Below, piece by piece: positions 53,004 through 61,838 of a stretch of 64,000 nucleotides of DNA. The position numbers and the translations under genes were made by a program. Origin of the DNA: an uncultured Alloprevotella sp. (lineage in GTDB: Bacteria; Bacteroidota; Bacteroidia; Bacteroidales; Bacteroidaceae); assembly GCA_944322325.1 (NCBI GenBank), contig CALUOQ010000005.1, positions 62,001 through 126,000 of the forward strand, given 5' to 3'. The notes beneath the pieces are model-generated. The model was not told where the DNA came from. It ran no database searches and worked only from the letters and a program-made list of their open reading frames with translations. Position 1 is the stretch's first letter; the number at the start of each line of letters is the position of its first letter.

Positions 53004-55031
53004 ATGAAGACAAGACTTCTCACCATGATCGTAGCAGCCAGTACCCTTGCGCCCGCCGACGCGGACGACTTCAAGTACACCGACGAGCAATTCGCCGACA
53101 TCCAGATGCTCCGCTACAAGGTCGAGGGATTCGAGTCGCTGTCCCTGCGCCAGAAAACGCTGATATACTACCTCTCGGAGGCAGCGCTGCAAGGCCGCGA
53201 CATACTCTTCGACCAGAACGGGCGCTACAACCTGCGCATCCGCCGCCTCCTCGAGGCCGTCTACACCGACTATAAGGGCGACCGCCAAAGCGACTTCTAC
53301 AAGGCGCTCACCGTCTACCTGAAGCGCGTCTGGTTCAGCAACGGCATCCACCACCACTACGGCAACGAAAAGCTCGACCCCGGCTTCAGGCCCGACGACC
53401 TGCGCGCCGCAGCGTGCCAGCTCGACCCCGCCAGGCTGCACTTGGCCGAGGGCCAGTCGGTGGACGAATTCTGCGACGAGCTGTTCCCCGTCATTTTCGA
53501 CCCGGCCGTCATGCCCATGAAAGTGAACCAGACGGACGGCGACGACCTCGTACTCACGTCGGCAGTCCACTTCTACGGCGACGGCGTGACGCAAGCCGAC
53601 GCCGAAGCCTTCTACACGGCCCAAAAGGACCTCAGCGACCCGCATCCCGTGATGGCCGGCCTCAACAGCCGCCTTGTCAAGCAGGACGGGCAGCTCGTCG
53701 AAAAAGTCTGGCACTCGGGCGGCCTCTACGGAGCAGCCATCGACCGCATCATTGCTGACCTCGAAAAAGCCAAGCCCTTCGCCGACACGCCCGCACAGGC
53801 TGCCGTCATCGACAAGCTCGTCGAGTACTACCGCAACGGCGACCTGCACACGTTCGACGCCTACAACATCCTGTGGCTCGCCGACACGGCCGGCACGGTC
53901 GACTTCACGAACGGCTTCATCGAGACTTATGACGACCCGCTCGGCATGAAGGCCACTTGGGAGGCCATTGTGAACTTCAAGGACCACGAGGCGACGGCCC
54001 GGACGGAGAAGCTGAGCGCCAACGCGCAGTGGTTCGAGGACCACTCGCCGGTCGACGCACGCTTCAAGAAGGAGGAATGCAAAGGCATCTCGGCGAAAGT
54101 CATCACGGCCGCCATGCTCGGCGGTGCACTCTACCCCTCCACGGCCATCGGCATCAACCTCCCGAACTCCGACTGGATACGTAAGGAGCACGGGTCCAAG
54201 AGTGTGACCATCGGAAACCTCACCGGGGCTTACAACAAGGCGGCCCACGGCAACGGCATGGACCAGGAGTTCGTCGTCGACGACGCCACGCGCGAGCTCA
54301 TCAGCCTCTACGGCGACGTCTGCGACGAGCTGCACACCGACCTGCACGAGTGTCTGGGCCACGGCAGCGGCAAACTGCTGCCCGGCACCGACCCTGACAC
54401 GCTGCGTGCCTACGGCTCGACCATCGAGGAGGCCCGCGCCGACCTCTTCGGACTCTACTACATCGCGGACCCGAAACTCGTCGAACTGGGACTGACGCCG
54501 AACAACGTAGCGTACAAGTCGCAATACTACTCGTACATGTTGAACGGCCTCATGACGCAGCTCGTACGCATCAAGCCGGGACTGAACATCGAGGAAGCCC
54601 ACATGCGCAACCGCGCCCTCATCGCCCGTTGGGCCTACGAGCACGGCAAGGACAAGAAGGTCGTCGAACTGGTGAAGCGCGACGGCAAGACGTACGTCCA
54701 GATTAACGACTATCCCGCCCTGCGCCGCCTCTTCGGCGAGCTGCTCGCCGAAGTGCAGCGCATCAAGAGCGAAGGCGACTTCGAGGCCGCCCGCCGGCTC
54801 GTCGAGGACTACGGCGTGAAGGTCGACCCGCAGCTCCACGCGGAAATCCTCGCCCGTTACGAGAAACTGCACCTGTCGCCGTACAAAGGCTTCATAAACC
54901 CCGTCTACACGGCCGTTAAGGACAGCCAGGGCCGCATCACCGACGTGCGTGTCAGCTACGACGAGCCCTACGACCAGCAGATGCTCCGTTACAGCCGCGA
55001 CTACAACACGTTGCCCGACATCAACGACTGA
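53004..55031 (+). CDS. dipeptidyl-peptidase III family (M49) zinc peptidase with signal peptide
   Basis: 675 residues. The zinc motif is HECLGH (His448, Glu449, His453) and the second is EEARAD with Glu475/Glu476, as in M49. M49 enzymes remove dipeptides from the N-terminus of peptides. The N-terminus MKTRLLTMIVAASTLAPADA looks like a short signal peptide, so this one probably acts in the periplasm. Automated labels sometimes call this family dihydrofolate reductase, which the sequence does not support. Six bases separate it from the next gene. Confidence 0.88.
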   Translation: MKTRLLTMIVAASTLAPADADDFKYTDEQFADIQMLRYKVEGFESLSLRQKTLIYYLSEAALQGRDILFDQNGRYNLRIRRLLEAVYTDYKGDRQSDFYKALTVYLKRVWFSNGIHHHYGNEKLDPGFRPDDLRAAACQLDPARLHLAEGQSVDEFCDELFPVIFDPAVMPMKVNQTDGDDLVLTSAVHFYGDGVTQADAEAFYTAQKDLSDPHPVMAGLNSRLVKQDGQLVEKVWHSGGLYGAAIDRIIADLEKAKPFADTPAQAAVIDKLVEYYRNGDLHTFDAYNILWLADTAGTVDFTNGFIETYDDPLGMKATWEAIVNFKDHEATARTEKLSANAQWFEDHSPVDARFKKEECKGISAKVITAAMLGGALYPSTAIGINLPNSDWIRKEHGSKSVTIGNLTGAYNKAAHGNGMDQEFVVDDATRELISLYGDVCDELHTDLHECLGHGSGKLLPGTDPDTLRAYGSTIEEARADLFGLYYIADPKLVELGLTPNNVAYKSQYYSYMLNGLMTQLVRIKPGLNIEEAHMRNRALIARWAYEHGKDKKVVELVKRDGKTYVQINDYPALRRLFGELLAEVQRIKSEGDFEAARRLVEDYGVKVDPQLHAEILARYEKLHLSPYKGFINPVYTAVKDSQGRITDVRVSYDEPYDQQMLRYSRDYNTLPDIND

Positions 55032-55036
55032 CCCCC

Positions 55037-55630
55037 ATGGTAGAGTCACAGATTCAAGAGATACGCCGCGCGCTCCGTTCCATGATGAGCGGGCCCGTCA
55101 GCTCATCGATGCGCGAAAAAGGCCTCGCCTACAAGCTCAACTTCGGAGTGGATGCCGTGCGCCTGCGGCAGCTGGCCGACCAGCTGCCCCACACCCATGA
55201 ACTCGCCGCCGCCCTCTGGAAGGAGGACGTACGCGAGTTGCGCCTGCTGGCCGCCATGGTGCAGCCCGTGGAGTCGTTCCCGCCCGAACTGGCGGACCTC
55301 TGGGTCGAACAGATGCGGTTTCCGGAAGAGGCGGAGTACACCGTGATGAACCTCTTCGCCCGCCTGCCCTACGCGTCGGAGAAGGCGTTCGTCTGGATGG
55401 CCCGCGAAGAGTTCATGTTCCGCCTGTGCGGTTTTCTGCTCATGGCGCGGCTGCTGATGCAGGGCGCCACGCCCGCTCCGCGCGATGCCGACGAACTCCT
55501 CGACCAGGCCGAGGCTGCCCTCCACGACTGCGACACGGCCGTACGCCTCGCCGCCGCCAAGTGTCTGATAAAGTTCGAGGACACCTGCCCGCAGTATGCC
55601 GAACGCGTCGAAGCCCTCCTCGAAAGCTGA
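55037..55630 (+). CDS. AlkD-like DNA alkylation repair protein (HEAT-like)
   Basis: 197 residues made of helical repeats: IRRALRSMMSGPVSSSMREK, FGVDAVRLRQLADQL, LWKEDVRELRLLAAMV, ADLWVEQM, EKAFVWMAREEFMFRLCGF and VRLAAAKCLIKFEDTC. It is similar to AlkD-type glycosylases, which remove alkylated purines. It is shorter than typical AlkD (about 230 residues), so activity is uncertain. Confidence 0.75.
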   Translation: MVESQIQEIRRALRSMMSGPVSSSMREKGLAYKLNFGVDAVRLRQLADQLPHTHELAAALWKEDVRELRLLAAMVQPVESFPPELADLWVEQMRFPEEAEYTVMNLFARLPYASEKAFVWMAREEFMFRLCGFLLMARLLMQGATPAPRDADELLDQAEAALHDCDTAVRLAAAKCLIKFEDTCPQYAERVEALLES

Positions 55631-55651
55631 GTGCCGCACCCGTTTATCCTA

Positions 55652-55693
55652 CGAGCGGGACTGTTCCCCAAAGAACAGCCCCGCTCGTTTTTT
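55652..55693. terminator. terminator after the AlkD-like gene
   Basis: Hairpin CGAGCGGG(A)CTGTTC / GAACAGCCCCGCTCG (55652-55666 and 55673-55687) with a short loop and six T after it. It separates convergent genes and is A-rich enough only on the plus strand side. Confidence 0.85.
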
Positions 55694-55716
55694 CTCCACC
55701 GCCACTTACGCTTGCC

Positions 55717-56154
55717 TCAGTCCTTGCCGGACGCGTCGGGCAAGGCCGGCTGATGTTTCTGCCGGTACTGAAGCGGCGTTCCGTCAAACACGCGCCGGAA
55801 AGCCGTGTAGAAAGCCTGACGGGAGCTGAAGCCCGACATCAGACCGATTTCCTCCACCGTATAGCAGGCATAGCGCGCCTGCGCCAGGCGCCGGCAGGCA
55901 TCACGCAGGCGATAGTGATTCACAAGAGCGTTATAGTTGTTCCCCGTATGGCGGGCAATGGCCGCCGCGACGTATCGCGGCGTCGTCCGTAAGTCCGTTG
56001 CCAGCTGCCGAGCCGTGTAGTCGGGATCGCGGTAGAGCTTCTCCACCACCAGTTTCTGCAAAATTTTCACATAAAGCTCGTCCGACGTCAGGTCGCTTAT
56101 CTGGCGATGATAAGCGCGCTGCGGGCGGCCCTCTCCGGTTTCTTTCTTCTCCAT
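55717..56154 (-). CDS. AraC-type helix-turn-helix regulator
   Basis: 145 residues from ATG 56154; the longer open frame runs antisense through the neighbouring gene and is not used. Only the DNA-binding part of the family is present: two HTH units with DYTARQLATDLRTTPRYVAA and YTVEEIGLMSGFSSRQAFYT, then FRRVFDGTPLQYRQKH. It is divergent from the CyuA-like gene with about 80 bases between starts, so it may control that gene. Confidence 0.85.
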   Translation of the reverse strand: MEKKETGEGRPQRAYHRQISDLTSDELYVKILQKLVVEKLYRDPDYTARQLATDLRTTPRYVAAAIARHTGNNYNALVNHYRLRDACRRLAQARYACYTVEEIGLMSGFSSRQAFYTAFRRVFDGTPLQYRQKHQPALPDASGKD

Positions 56155-56161
56155 AACGGCA

Positions 56162-56169
56162 AAGTTGCA
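56162..56169 (-). promoter_or_regulatory. weak -7 box for the AraC-type regulator
   Basis: CAACTTTG on the minus strand (one mismatch to TAnnTTTG), only 8 bases before ATG 56154, so the leader would be very short. Confidence 0.35.
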
Positions 56170-56209
56170 CTTTTTTCCGCAAACAGCGTAGTAACTGCGG
56201 CCTTTTCCG

Positions 56210-56217
56210 TACATTTG
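56210..56217 (+). promoter_or_regulatory. -7 box for the CyuA-like gene
   Basis: TACATTTG matches TAnnTTTG, 18 bases before ATG 56236, and rules out the upstream part of the open frame. Confidence 0.7.
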
Positions 56218-56235
56218 TCCAAAACTCCCGTAATT

Positions 56236-57537
56236 ATGCTCACAATTGAAGAACGCAATCGCATAACGGCCCTCGTTCGCCGGCAAGTCGTCCCGGCCAT
56301 CGGCTGTACCGAACCCGTCTGCGTGGCGCTGGCCACAGCCCGCGCCGCCGAAGTGTTGCGCCGTCTCGGCGCCGAACCCGCCCGCATCGACGTGCGCCTG
56401 AGTGCCAACATCCTGAAAAACGCCATGGGCGTAGGCATTCCCGGCACGGGCATGGTAGGCCTGCCCATTGCCGTCGCTCTGGGCGCCCTCATCGGGCAGT
56501 CCGCCCTCGGGCTCGAGGTGCTGCGCGACGTCAGCCCCGAAGCCGTGGAGCGCGGCCGCCACTTCATCGACGAGGGTCGCGTCGCCATCAGCCTGAAGGA
56601 AGATACCGACGAAAAACTCTACGCCGAAGTCACCTGTAGCGGCGACGGACACACGGCCACCGCCGTCATCGCCGGCGAGCACACCCGCTTCGTGCACGTC
56701 GTCGCCGACGGCGTCGTGGAGCTCGACGCCACACCGGCTGCCCACGGCGAAGAGGGCGACACGGACGAACCGGAACTCAACCTGCGCAGGGTCTTCGATT
56801 ACGCCACGACGGCCCCGCTCGACGAAATCAGCTTCATCCTCGAAGCGCGCCGCCTCAACGAGCGCGCCGCCAGCCTCTCGCTGGCCGGCAACTACGGCCA
56901 CAGCCTCGGCAAGACGCTCTCCCGCCCGCTCGGACGCGGCATTCTGGGCGACACCATCTTCTCCCGCATTCTCTCGAGCACCGCCTGCGCCTGCGACGCC
57001 CGCATGGCGGGCGCCATGATCCCCGTCATGAGCAATTCGGGCAGCGGCAACCAAGGCATCTGCGCCACCAATCCCGTCGTCGTCTTTGCCCGCGAAAACC
57101 ACAACACCGACGAGGAAATGACGCGCGCCCTCATGCTCAGTCACCTCACCGCCATCTACATCAAACAGCACCTCGGCACCCTCTCGGCGCTGTGCGGCTG
57201 CGTCGTGGCGTCGACCGGGTCGAGCTGCGGCATCACCCTGCTCATGGGCGGCGGTTACCGCGAAGTGACCTACGCCGTCAAAAACATGATTGCCAACCTG
57301 ACCGGCATGATTTGCGACGGCGCCAAGCCCAGCTGCGCCCTGAAACTGACCAGCGGCGTAAGCACCGCCGTCCTTTCCGCCATGTTAGCCATGCAGGGAA
57401 ACTGCGTCACGCCCGTCGAAGGCATCATCGACGGCGACGTCGACCGCAGTATCCGCAACCTGGCCAGCATCGGCGCCGACGCCATGAACGAGACTGACCG
57501 CTGCGTCCTCGACATCATGACACACAAAAGCCGTTGA
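56236..57537 (+). CDS. CyuA/YhaM-family L-cysteine desulfidase (UPF0597)
   Basis: 433 residues from ATG 56236 (MLTIEERNRITALVRRQVVP). Blocks with conserved cysteines are AIGCTEPVCVALATARAAEV, STACACDARMAGAMIPVMS and MICDGAKPSC, thought to hold an Fe-S cluster. SGSGNQGI and GVGIPGTGMVGLPIAVALGA are also typical. The related enzyme CyuA breaks cysteine into pyruvate, ammonia and sulfide; members resemble the alpha chain of L-serine dehydratase, so serine is an alternative substrate. The AraC-type gene next to it suggests amino-acid-responsive control. Confidence 0.87.
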   Translation: MLTIEERNRITALVRRQVVPAIGCTEPVCVALATARAAEVLRRLGAEPARIDVRLSANILKNAMGVGIPGTGMVGLPIAVALGALIGQSALGLEVLRDVSPEAVERGRHFIDEGRVAISLKEDTDEKLYAEVTCSGDGHTATAVIAGEHTRFVHVVADGVVELDATPAAHGEEGDTDEPELNLRRVFDYATTAPLDEISFILEARRLNERAASLSLAGNYGHSLGKTLSRPLGRGILGDTIFSRILSSTACACDARMAGAMIPVMSNSGSGNQGICATNPVVVFARENHNTDEEMTRALMLSHLTAIYIKQHLGTLSALCGCVVASTGSSCGITLLMGGGYREVTYAVKNMIANLTGMICDGAKPSCALKLTSGVSTAVLSAMLAMQGNCVTPVEGIIDGDVDRSIRNLASIGADAMNETDRCVLDIMTHKSR

Positions 57538-57553
57538 TTCTCCCCGCGCCGCC

Positions 57554-59467
57554 ATGCGAAAACGAAGTGTAGTCCTGCTATTTTCTATCGCTGCGATAGT
57601 AAAAACTATCGCAGCGCCCATTGATTCTATCGTAGCACTTGTTCAGGCCCTCACTTTCCTGCGCACGACGCAGCCTGCCACGCGCACCCTCGCGTCCGAC
57701 GACGTCCGTCCCTTCGCTGCCGGCCGGGCCGCCTATGGCTTCGCCGCCACCGACGGGCGCTTCGTCCTCGTCGCTGCGGACGACCGCCTGCCCTACGTGC
57801 TCGGCTACGGCCGGACGGGCGACACCCTGCCGCCCGCTCTCGACGGACTGCTGCGCCTCTACGAGCGCCAGCTGGCCACACCGCCCGCCGCCCGGGCTGC
57901 CGAGGCCCGCACCACGCGCCCCGTGGCCCCCTTGCTGCGCTCCGTACGCCACCAGCGCGACCCCTTCAACCGCTCCTGCCCCTACTACATCGACGACGCA
58001 GGCCAGCCCTCGGCCACGCGTTGCGTCGTGGGCTGCGTGGCCACGGCCTTGGAGCAGGTGCTGACCTACTACCGGCAGCCCGCCGTGCTGGCCGACACCG
58101 TCTTCGCCCACTCCTCGGCACACTTCACCACCACGGACGTCGCGCCCGGCACCCCCATCGACTGGCCACACATTCTCGACGTCTACGCCGAGGGGCAATA
58201 CTCCGACGCCGAGGCCCGCGCCGTGGCCGACCTGTCACTCTGGTGCGGCCAGATGGCGCAGATGGACTGGGGCACGCGCGAGTCGGGCGCCTACGTGAAC
58301 CGCCTGGCCGCACCCGTCAGCCGCTCGCTCGGCTACGGCTACGTTCACTACGCCGACAGTTACCAGTATCGCCCCGACGAGTGGATGGACATGCTCTTGG
58401 CGGAAATCCAGGGCGGACGCCCCGTCGTCTACGCCGGCGGCATCTACGCCCAGAGCGCCCATGCCTTCGTGCTCGACGGCGTCGACGCCGAGGGACGCTT
58501 CCATGTCAATTGGGGCTACGGCGGAGCGTACGACGGCTACTTCCGGCTGGACGTCCTCAACCCCTTCGACCCCACCGCGACGGGCGGCACGGTGGGCCAG
58601 GCGCAAGGCTTCTTCTGCAACCAGGAAGCCCTGCTGCTCCATCCCGCCGCGCTCGACGTCCGCCTGCCCGACACGCTCGGCCGTACCGGGCAGGAGCTGC
58701 GCCTGACGTCGCTACAATTCGAGCGCCGGCCCGACCTCAACGACGCCGTCGCCGTCCGTCTCGGCCTGCACAATACGTGCGACGCGCCGCTCACGACGAC
58801 CCTCGCCCTCGTCACCTACGCCCCCGACGCCGCCGAGCCGCTCGAGGAGGCCGAAGTGCTCGGTTACACCGCCGTGCGCCTCGCCGCCGGACAGGACTCC
58901 GTCGCCACGGCCTACGCCCGCTTCCAGACACCGGGCCAGCGCGTCTTTGCCCTCACGGCCGACGGCGCAAGCACCTTCTACACGCAAGCCCTGCGCGTCG
59001 ACTCGACGGCCGCGGCTCTCCTCACGGTGACCTCCATCACGGCCCATGCCGAGCCCGACCGCGTCCGGGCCGACATCACCTTCCACAACGCCGCCACGGC
59101 CGGATGGGCCGGCGACATGCCCACCTTCAGCCTCTTCGAGGGCGACTATTCCACCGCCGACGGCGAACCGCGCCGCTACGCCCACCTGAACCTGGCTCCC
59201 GGCGCCGACACCGTGGTCACCGTCTGTTTCGACGGGCTACGCCCCGCCACGCGCTACACCCTCTGCGTGCGCCTCGACTGGCTCCCCGACGCGCAGTACG
59301 CCTTCACTACGCCGGCCGCCACCGGCATTGCGTCCCCTCCGGCCGACGCCGGGCCTGTGCGCTGGCTCACCCCGGACGGCCGGCCCGTCGCCCGCCCCAA
59401 CCGGCCCGGTGTCTACCTTCGCCAGCGCGGCCGCGAGGTGCATAAGGTGACCTGGCCCGTCCGCTGA
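57554..59467 (+). CDS. C10 (streptopain-like) cysteine peptidase whose signal peptide is built from the repeat element
   Basis: 637 residues. The propeptide ASDDVRPFAAGRAAYGFAAT (Spi-like, inhibitor fold) precedes the peptidase. The catalytic Cys161 is in CVVGCVATALEQVL and His303 in QSAHAFVLDGVD; HVNWGYGGAYDGYF is also typical. A beta-rich C-terminal region of about 270 residues follows. The first 31 residues, MRKRSVVLLFSIAAIVKTIA and on to VALVQ, are the translation of one 21-bp-period element, read as 7-residue repeats that happen to form a hydrophobic signal-like helix. The gene starts 16 bases after the CyuA-like gene. No other ATG gives a better signal. Confidence 0.88.
   Translation: MRKRSVVLLFSIAAIVKTIAAPIDSIVALVQALTFLRTTQPATRTLASDDVRPFAAGRAAYGFAATDGRFVLVAADDRLPYVLGYGRTGDTLPPALDGLLRLYERQLATPPAARAAEARTTRPVAPLLRSVRHQRDPFNRSCPYYIDDAGQPSATRCVVGCVATALEQVLTYYRQPAVLADTVFAHSSAHFTTTDVAPGTPIDWPHILDVYAEGQYSDAEARAVADLSLWCGQMAQMDWGTRESGAYVNRLAAPVSRSLGYGYVHYADSYQYRPDEWMDMLLAEIQGGRPVVYAGGIYAQSAHAFVLDGVDAEGRFHVNWGYGGAYDGYFRLDVLNPFDPTATGGTVGQAQGFFCNQEALLLHPAALDVRLPDTLGRTGQELRLTSLQFERRPDLNDAVAVRLGLHNTCDAPLTTTLALVTYAPDAAEPLEEAEVLGYTAVRLAAGQDSVATAYARFQTPGQRVFALTADGASTFYTQALRVDSTAAALLTVTSITAHAEPDRVRADITFHNAATAGWAGDMPTFSLFEGDYSTADGEPRRYAHLNLAPGADTVVTVCFDGLRPATRYTLCVRLDWLPDAQYAFTTPAATGIASPPADAGPVRWLTPDGRPVARPNRPGVYLRQRGREVHKVTWPVR
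57563..57642. repeat. 21-bp-period palindromic element, copy 6 (4 units), as signal peptide coding region
   Basis: Units start at 57563, 57584, 57605 and 57626 (the last TCTATCGTAGCACTTGT). CGCTGCGATAGT and ACTATCGCAGCG (57589-57600 and 57605-57616) form a perfect 12-bp hairpin with an AAAA loop. It occupies codons 4-30 of the peptidase gene. Confidence 0.9.
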
Positions 59468-59527
59468 CGCCGCGCCACCTCGCCGCAGGAAAGCCCCGTC
59501 ACGTTTGGGCGCAGCCGTACTTTTCCG

Positions 59528-59535
59528 TACCTTTG
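59528..59535 (+). promoter_or_regulatory. -7 box for the radical SAM gene
   Basis: TACCTTTG matches TAnnTTTG, 50 bases before ATG 59586, so the upstream part of the open frame from 59505 is not used. Confidence 0.7.
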
Positions 59536-59585
59536 CTGCTCAAGAAGCGCTCCCTGCGCTATTCATCTTTTCATCCCTGCACATC

Positions 59586-60365
59586 ATGTCTACCGTACTC
59601 TATCCATCCCCTATCTTCGGCCCCGTACACAGCCGCCGCCTGGGCGTCTCGCTGGGCATCAACCTCATGCCGGCCGACGGCAAGGTCTGCACGTTCGACT
59701 GCATCTACTGCGAATGCGGGTTCAACGCCGACTTCCGCCCCACGCTGCGACGCCCCACCCGCGAAGCCGTCCGCACGGCTCTCGAGGCACAGCTGATAAA
59801 AATGGCCGCCGAGGGCCCCCACCCCGACGTGCTTACCTTCGCCGGCAACGGCGAGCCGACGACCCACCCCGACTTTGCCGGCATCATCGACGACACCCTC
59901 GCGCTGCGCGACCGCTACTGCCCCGCCGCCAAGGTCAGCGTGCTGAGCAACGCCACGCTGGCCGGCCGTCCCGGCGTCCGCGAGGCACTGCTCCGGGTCG
60001 ACAACAATATCCTCAAGCTCGACACTGTGGACCCCGACTACATCGCCCGCGTGGACCGGCCCGTCGGTCGCTACGACGTGGAGCAGGTCGTCGAGACGCT
60101 GGCGGGCTTCGGCGGACAAGCCATCATACAGACCATGTTCCTCAAGGGGCTGGATGCCGAGGGCCGCTCGGTGGACAACACGGGCGAACGCTACGTCGGG
60201 CCGTGGCTTGACGCCGTCCGCCGCATCGCGCCGCGCCAGGTAATGATTTACACCATCGACCGCGAGACGCCCGACCACGACCTGCGCAAGGCCTCGCCCG
60301 AAGAGCTCGACCGCATCGCCGACCGGGTGCGCCAGGCCGGCATCCCCGTCTCCGTCTCCTACTGA
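59586..60365 (+). CDS. radical SAM protein (COG0731-like)
   Basis: 259 residues from ATG 59586 (MSTVLYPSPIFGPVHSRRLG). The [4Fe-4S] cluster motif CxxxCxxC is in CTFDCIYCECG. The glycine-rich SAM segment is LTFAGNGEPTTHPDFAG. The start with PxxSRRLGxSLGIN is typical of a widespread Bacteroidota group whose reaction is not known. It may be co-transcribed with tilS, 14 bases later. Confidence 0.85.
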   Translation: MSTVLYPSPIFGPVHSRRLGVSLGINLMPADGKVCTFDCIYCECGFNADFRPTLRRPTREAVRTALEAQLIKMAAEGPHPDVLTFAGNGEPTTHPDFAGIIDDTLALRDRYCPAAKVSVLSNATLAGRPGVREALLRVDNNILKLDTVDPDYIARVDRPVGRYDVEQVVETLAGFGGQAIIQTMFLKGLDAEGRSVDNTGERYVGPWLDAVRRIAPRQVMIYTIDRETPDHDLRKASPEELDRIADRVRQAGIPVSVSY

Positions 60366-60379
60366 CGACGCGCCGCTCC

Positions 60380-61747
60380 ATGGACCCGCTCGTCAGCCAG
60401 ACCGCCCTCGCTCTCCGCACCCGTTGCGCCGTCGCCGCGGACGCCCCGCTGCTCGTGGCGCTGAGCGGTGGAGCCGACTCCGTGGCGCTGCTGCACCTGC
60501 TGCGGGCAGCGGGCCATCCGGTCGAGGCCGCCCACTGCCACTTTCACCTGCGCGGCGCCGAGTCCGACCGCGACGCGGCGTTCGTCGCCGACCTCTGTCG
60601 CCGACTGGGTGTCCGCCTCCATCGCGCCGACTTCGACACCCGGGCCGAGGCGCGCCGCCGCGGCGTCAGTATTGAGACCGCCGCACGCGACCTGCGCTAC
60701 GCCTGGTTCGACAGTCTGCTCGACGAGCGTGCGCTCGCCGCCGTCGCTGTGGCCCACCACCGCGACGACAACGCCGAAACCCTCCTGCTCCACCTCGTAC
60801 GCGGCGCGGGGCTTCACGGCCTCAGCGGCATGGCATGGCGGCGCGGCCACGTGGTGCGTCCGCTGCTCGGCGCGAGCCGCCAGGACCTCGAAGCCTACCT
60901 CCGCCGCATCGGTCAGGACTACGTCACCGACAGTACGAACCTCATCCCCGACGTCCGGCGCAACCGCATCCGCCTTGAAGTGCTTCCCCAGCTGCGTCAG
61001 CTGAATCCCGCCATAGACCGCGTGCTGGCCGAGACAGCCCGGCGCATGGCTGAGACGGAACAGATTTTCGACCGCGCCGTGGCCGAGGCGCGCCGCCGTG
61101 TCTGCACCGAAGCGGACGGCGGACTGGACATCCGGCTCGCTGCCCTCCGCGCCGAGCCGGCACCCGCCACGCTGCTCCACGAGTGGCTTGCACCCTACGG
61201 CTACCGCCCCGAACAGACAGCCGATGCCTTGGCGCACGCCGACGACTGCGGCACGGCCCGCTACGACAGCGGCACGTGGACCCTCGTCCGCGACCGCGGT
61301 TTCCTGCGCCTGCGCCGTCGGACGGAACGCTTTGCGCCGTTTGTCCTTGACCACGAGGGCCTTTACCCCCTGCCCGGCGGACGGCAGTTGCGCCTCGCCC
61401 GCCTGTCGCGTCAGGCATTGGGCCTCATCCCGCGCGACGCGGCCACGGCCTGCCTCGACGCGGCCCTCACGGGACGCCTTGTCTGCCGCCCCGTGGAGCG
61501 CGGCGACCGTTTCCAGCCCTACGGGATGCACGGCTCGAAGCTCGTCAGCGATTACCTGACCGACCGCAAGCGCTCTCCCCTCGCCAAGGCTGCCGCCTGC
61601 GTCGTATGCAGCGACGAGGCCATAGCCTGGCTGGTGGGCGAACGCCCCGACCAGCGTTTCACCCTCACCGACCACACGCAGGACGTCATCGTCCTGACGC
61701 TCGAACGGACCGGTGAAAACGGTGCCCGGCCCCGCACAAACACCTGA
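60380..61747 (+). CDS. tilS: tRNA(Ile)-lysidine synthase
   Basis: 455 residues. The PP-loop is LVALSGGADSVALLHLL, followed by HCHFHLRGAESDRDAAFV and the substrate-binding VAHHRDDNAETLLLHLVRG. The C-terminal domains end with GERPDQRFTLTDHTQDVIVL. It adds lysine to C34 of tRNA-Ile2, so AUA is read as Ile; this is an essential step. Confidence 0.94.
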   Translation: MDPLVSQTALALRTRCAVAADAPLLVALSGGADSVALLHLLRAAGHPVEAAHCHFHLRGAESDRDAAFVADLCRRLGVRLHRADFDTRAEARRRGVSIETAARDLRYAWFDSLLDERALAAVAVAHHRDDNAETLLLHLVRGAGLHGLSGMAWRRGHVVRPLLGASRQDLEAYLRRIGQDYVTDSTNLIPDVRRNRIRLEVLPQLRQLNPAIDRVLAETARRMAETEQIFDRAVAEARRRVCTEADGGLDIRLAALRAEPAPATLLHEWLAPYGYRPEQTADALAHADDCGTARYDSGTWTLVRDRGFLRLRRRTERFAPFVLDHEGLYPLPGGRQLRLARLSRQALGLIPRDAATACLDAALTGRLVCRPVERGDRFQPYGMHGSKLVSDYLTDRKRSPLAKAAACVVCSDEAIAWLVGERPDQRFTLTDHTQDVIVLTLERTGENGARPRTNT

Positions 61748-61838
61748 CGTACCCGTCGGGCCACAAAAAAACTTGCCCGTTCGTGTTACATTTACCCTCA
61801 TATCGTGTTTTACTATGATAGACAAACATTTTACGACC

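Noticed and set aside
53004-55031. Dihydrofolate reductase label sometimes attached to this family.
   Set aside because: HECLGH and EEARAD are the zinc motifs of M49 peptidases.
55717-57171. Very long minus-strand open frame including the AraC-type gene.
   Set aside because: The part upstream of 56154 is antisense to the CyuA-like gene and has no similarity of its own; high GC content produces long shadow frames.
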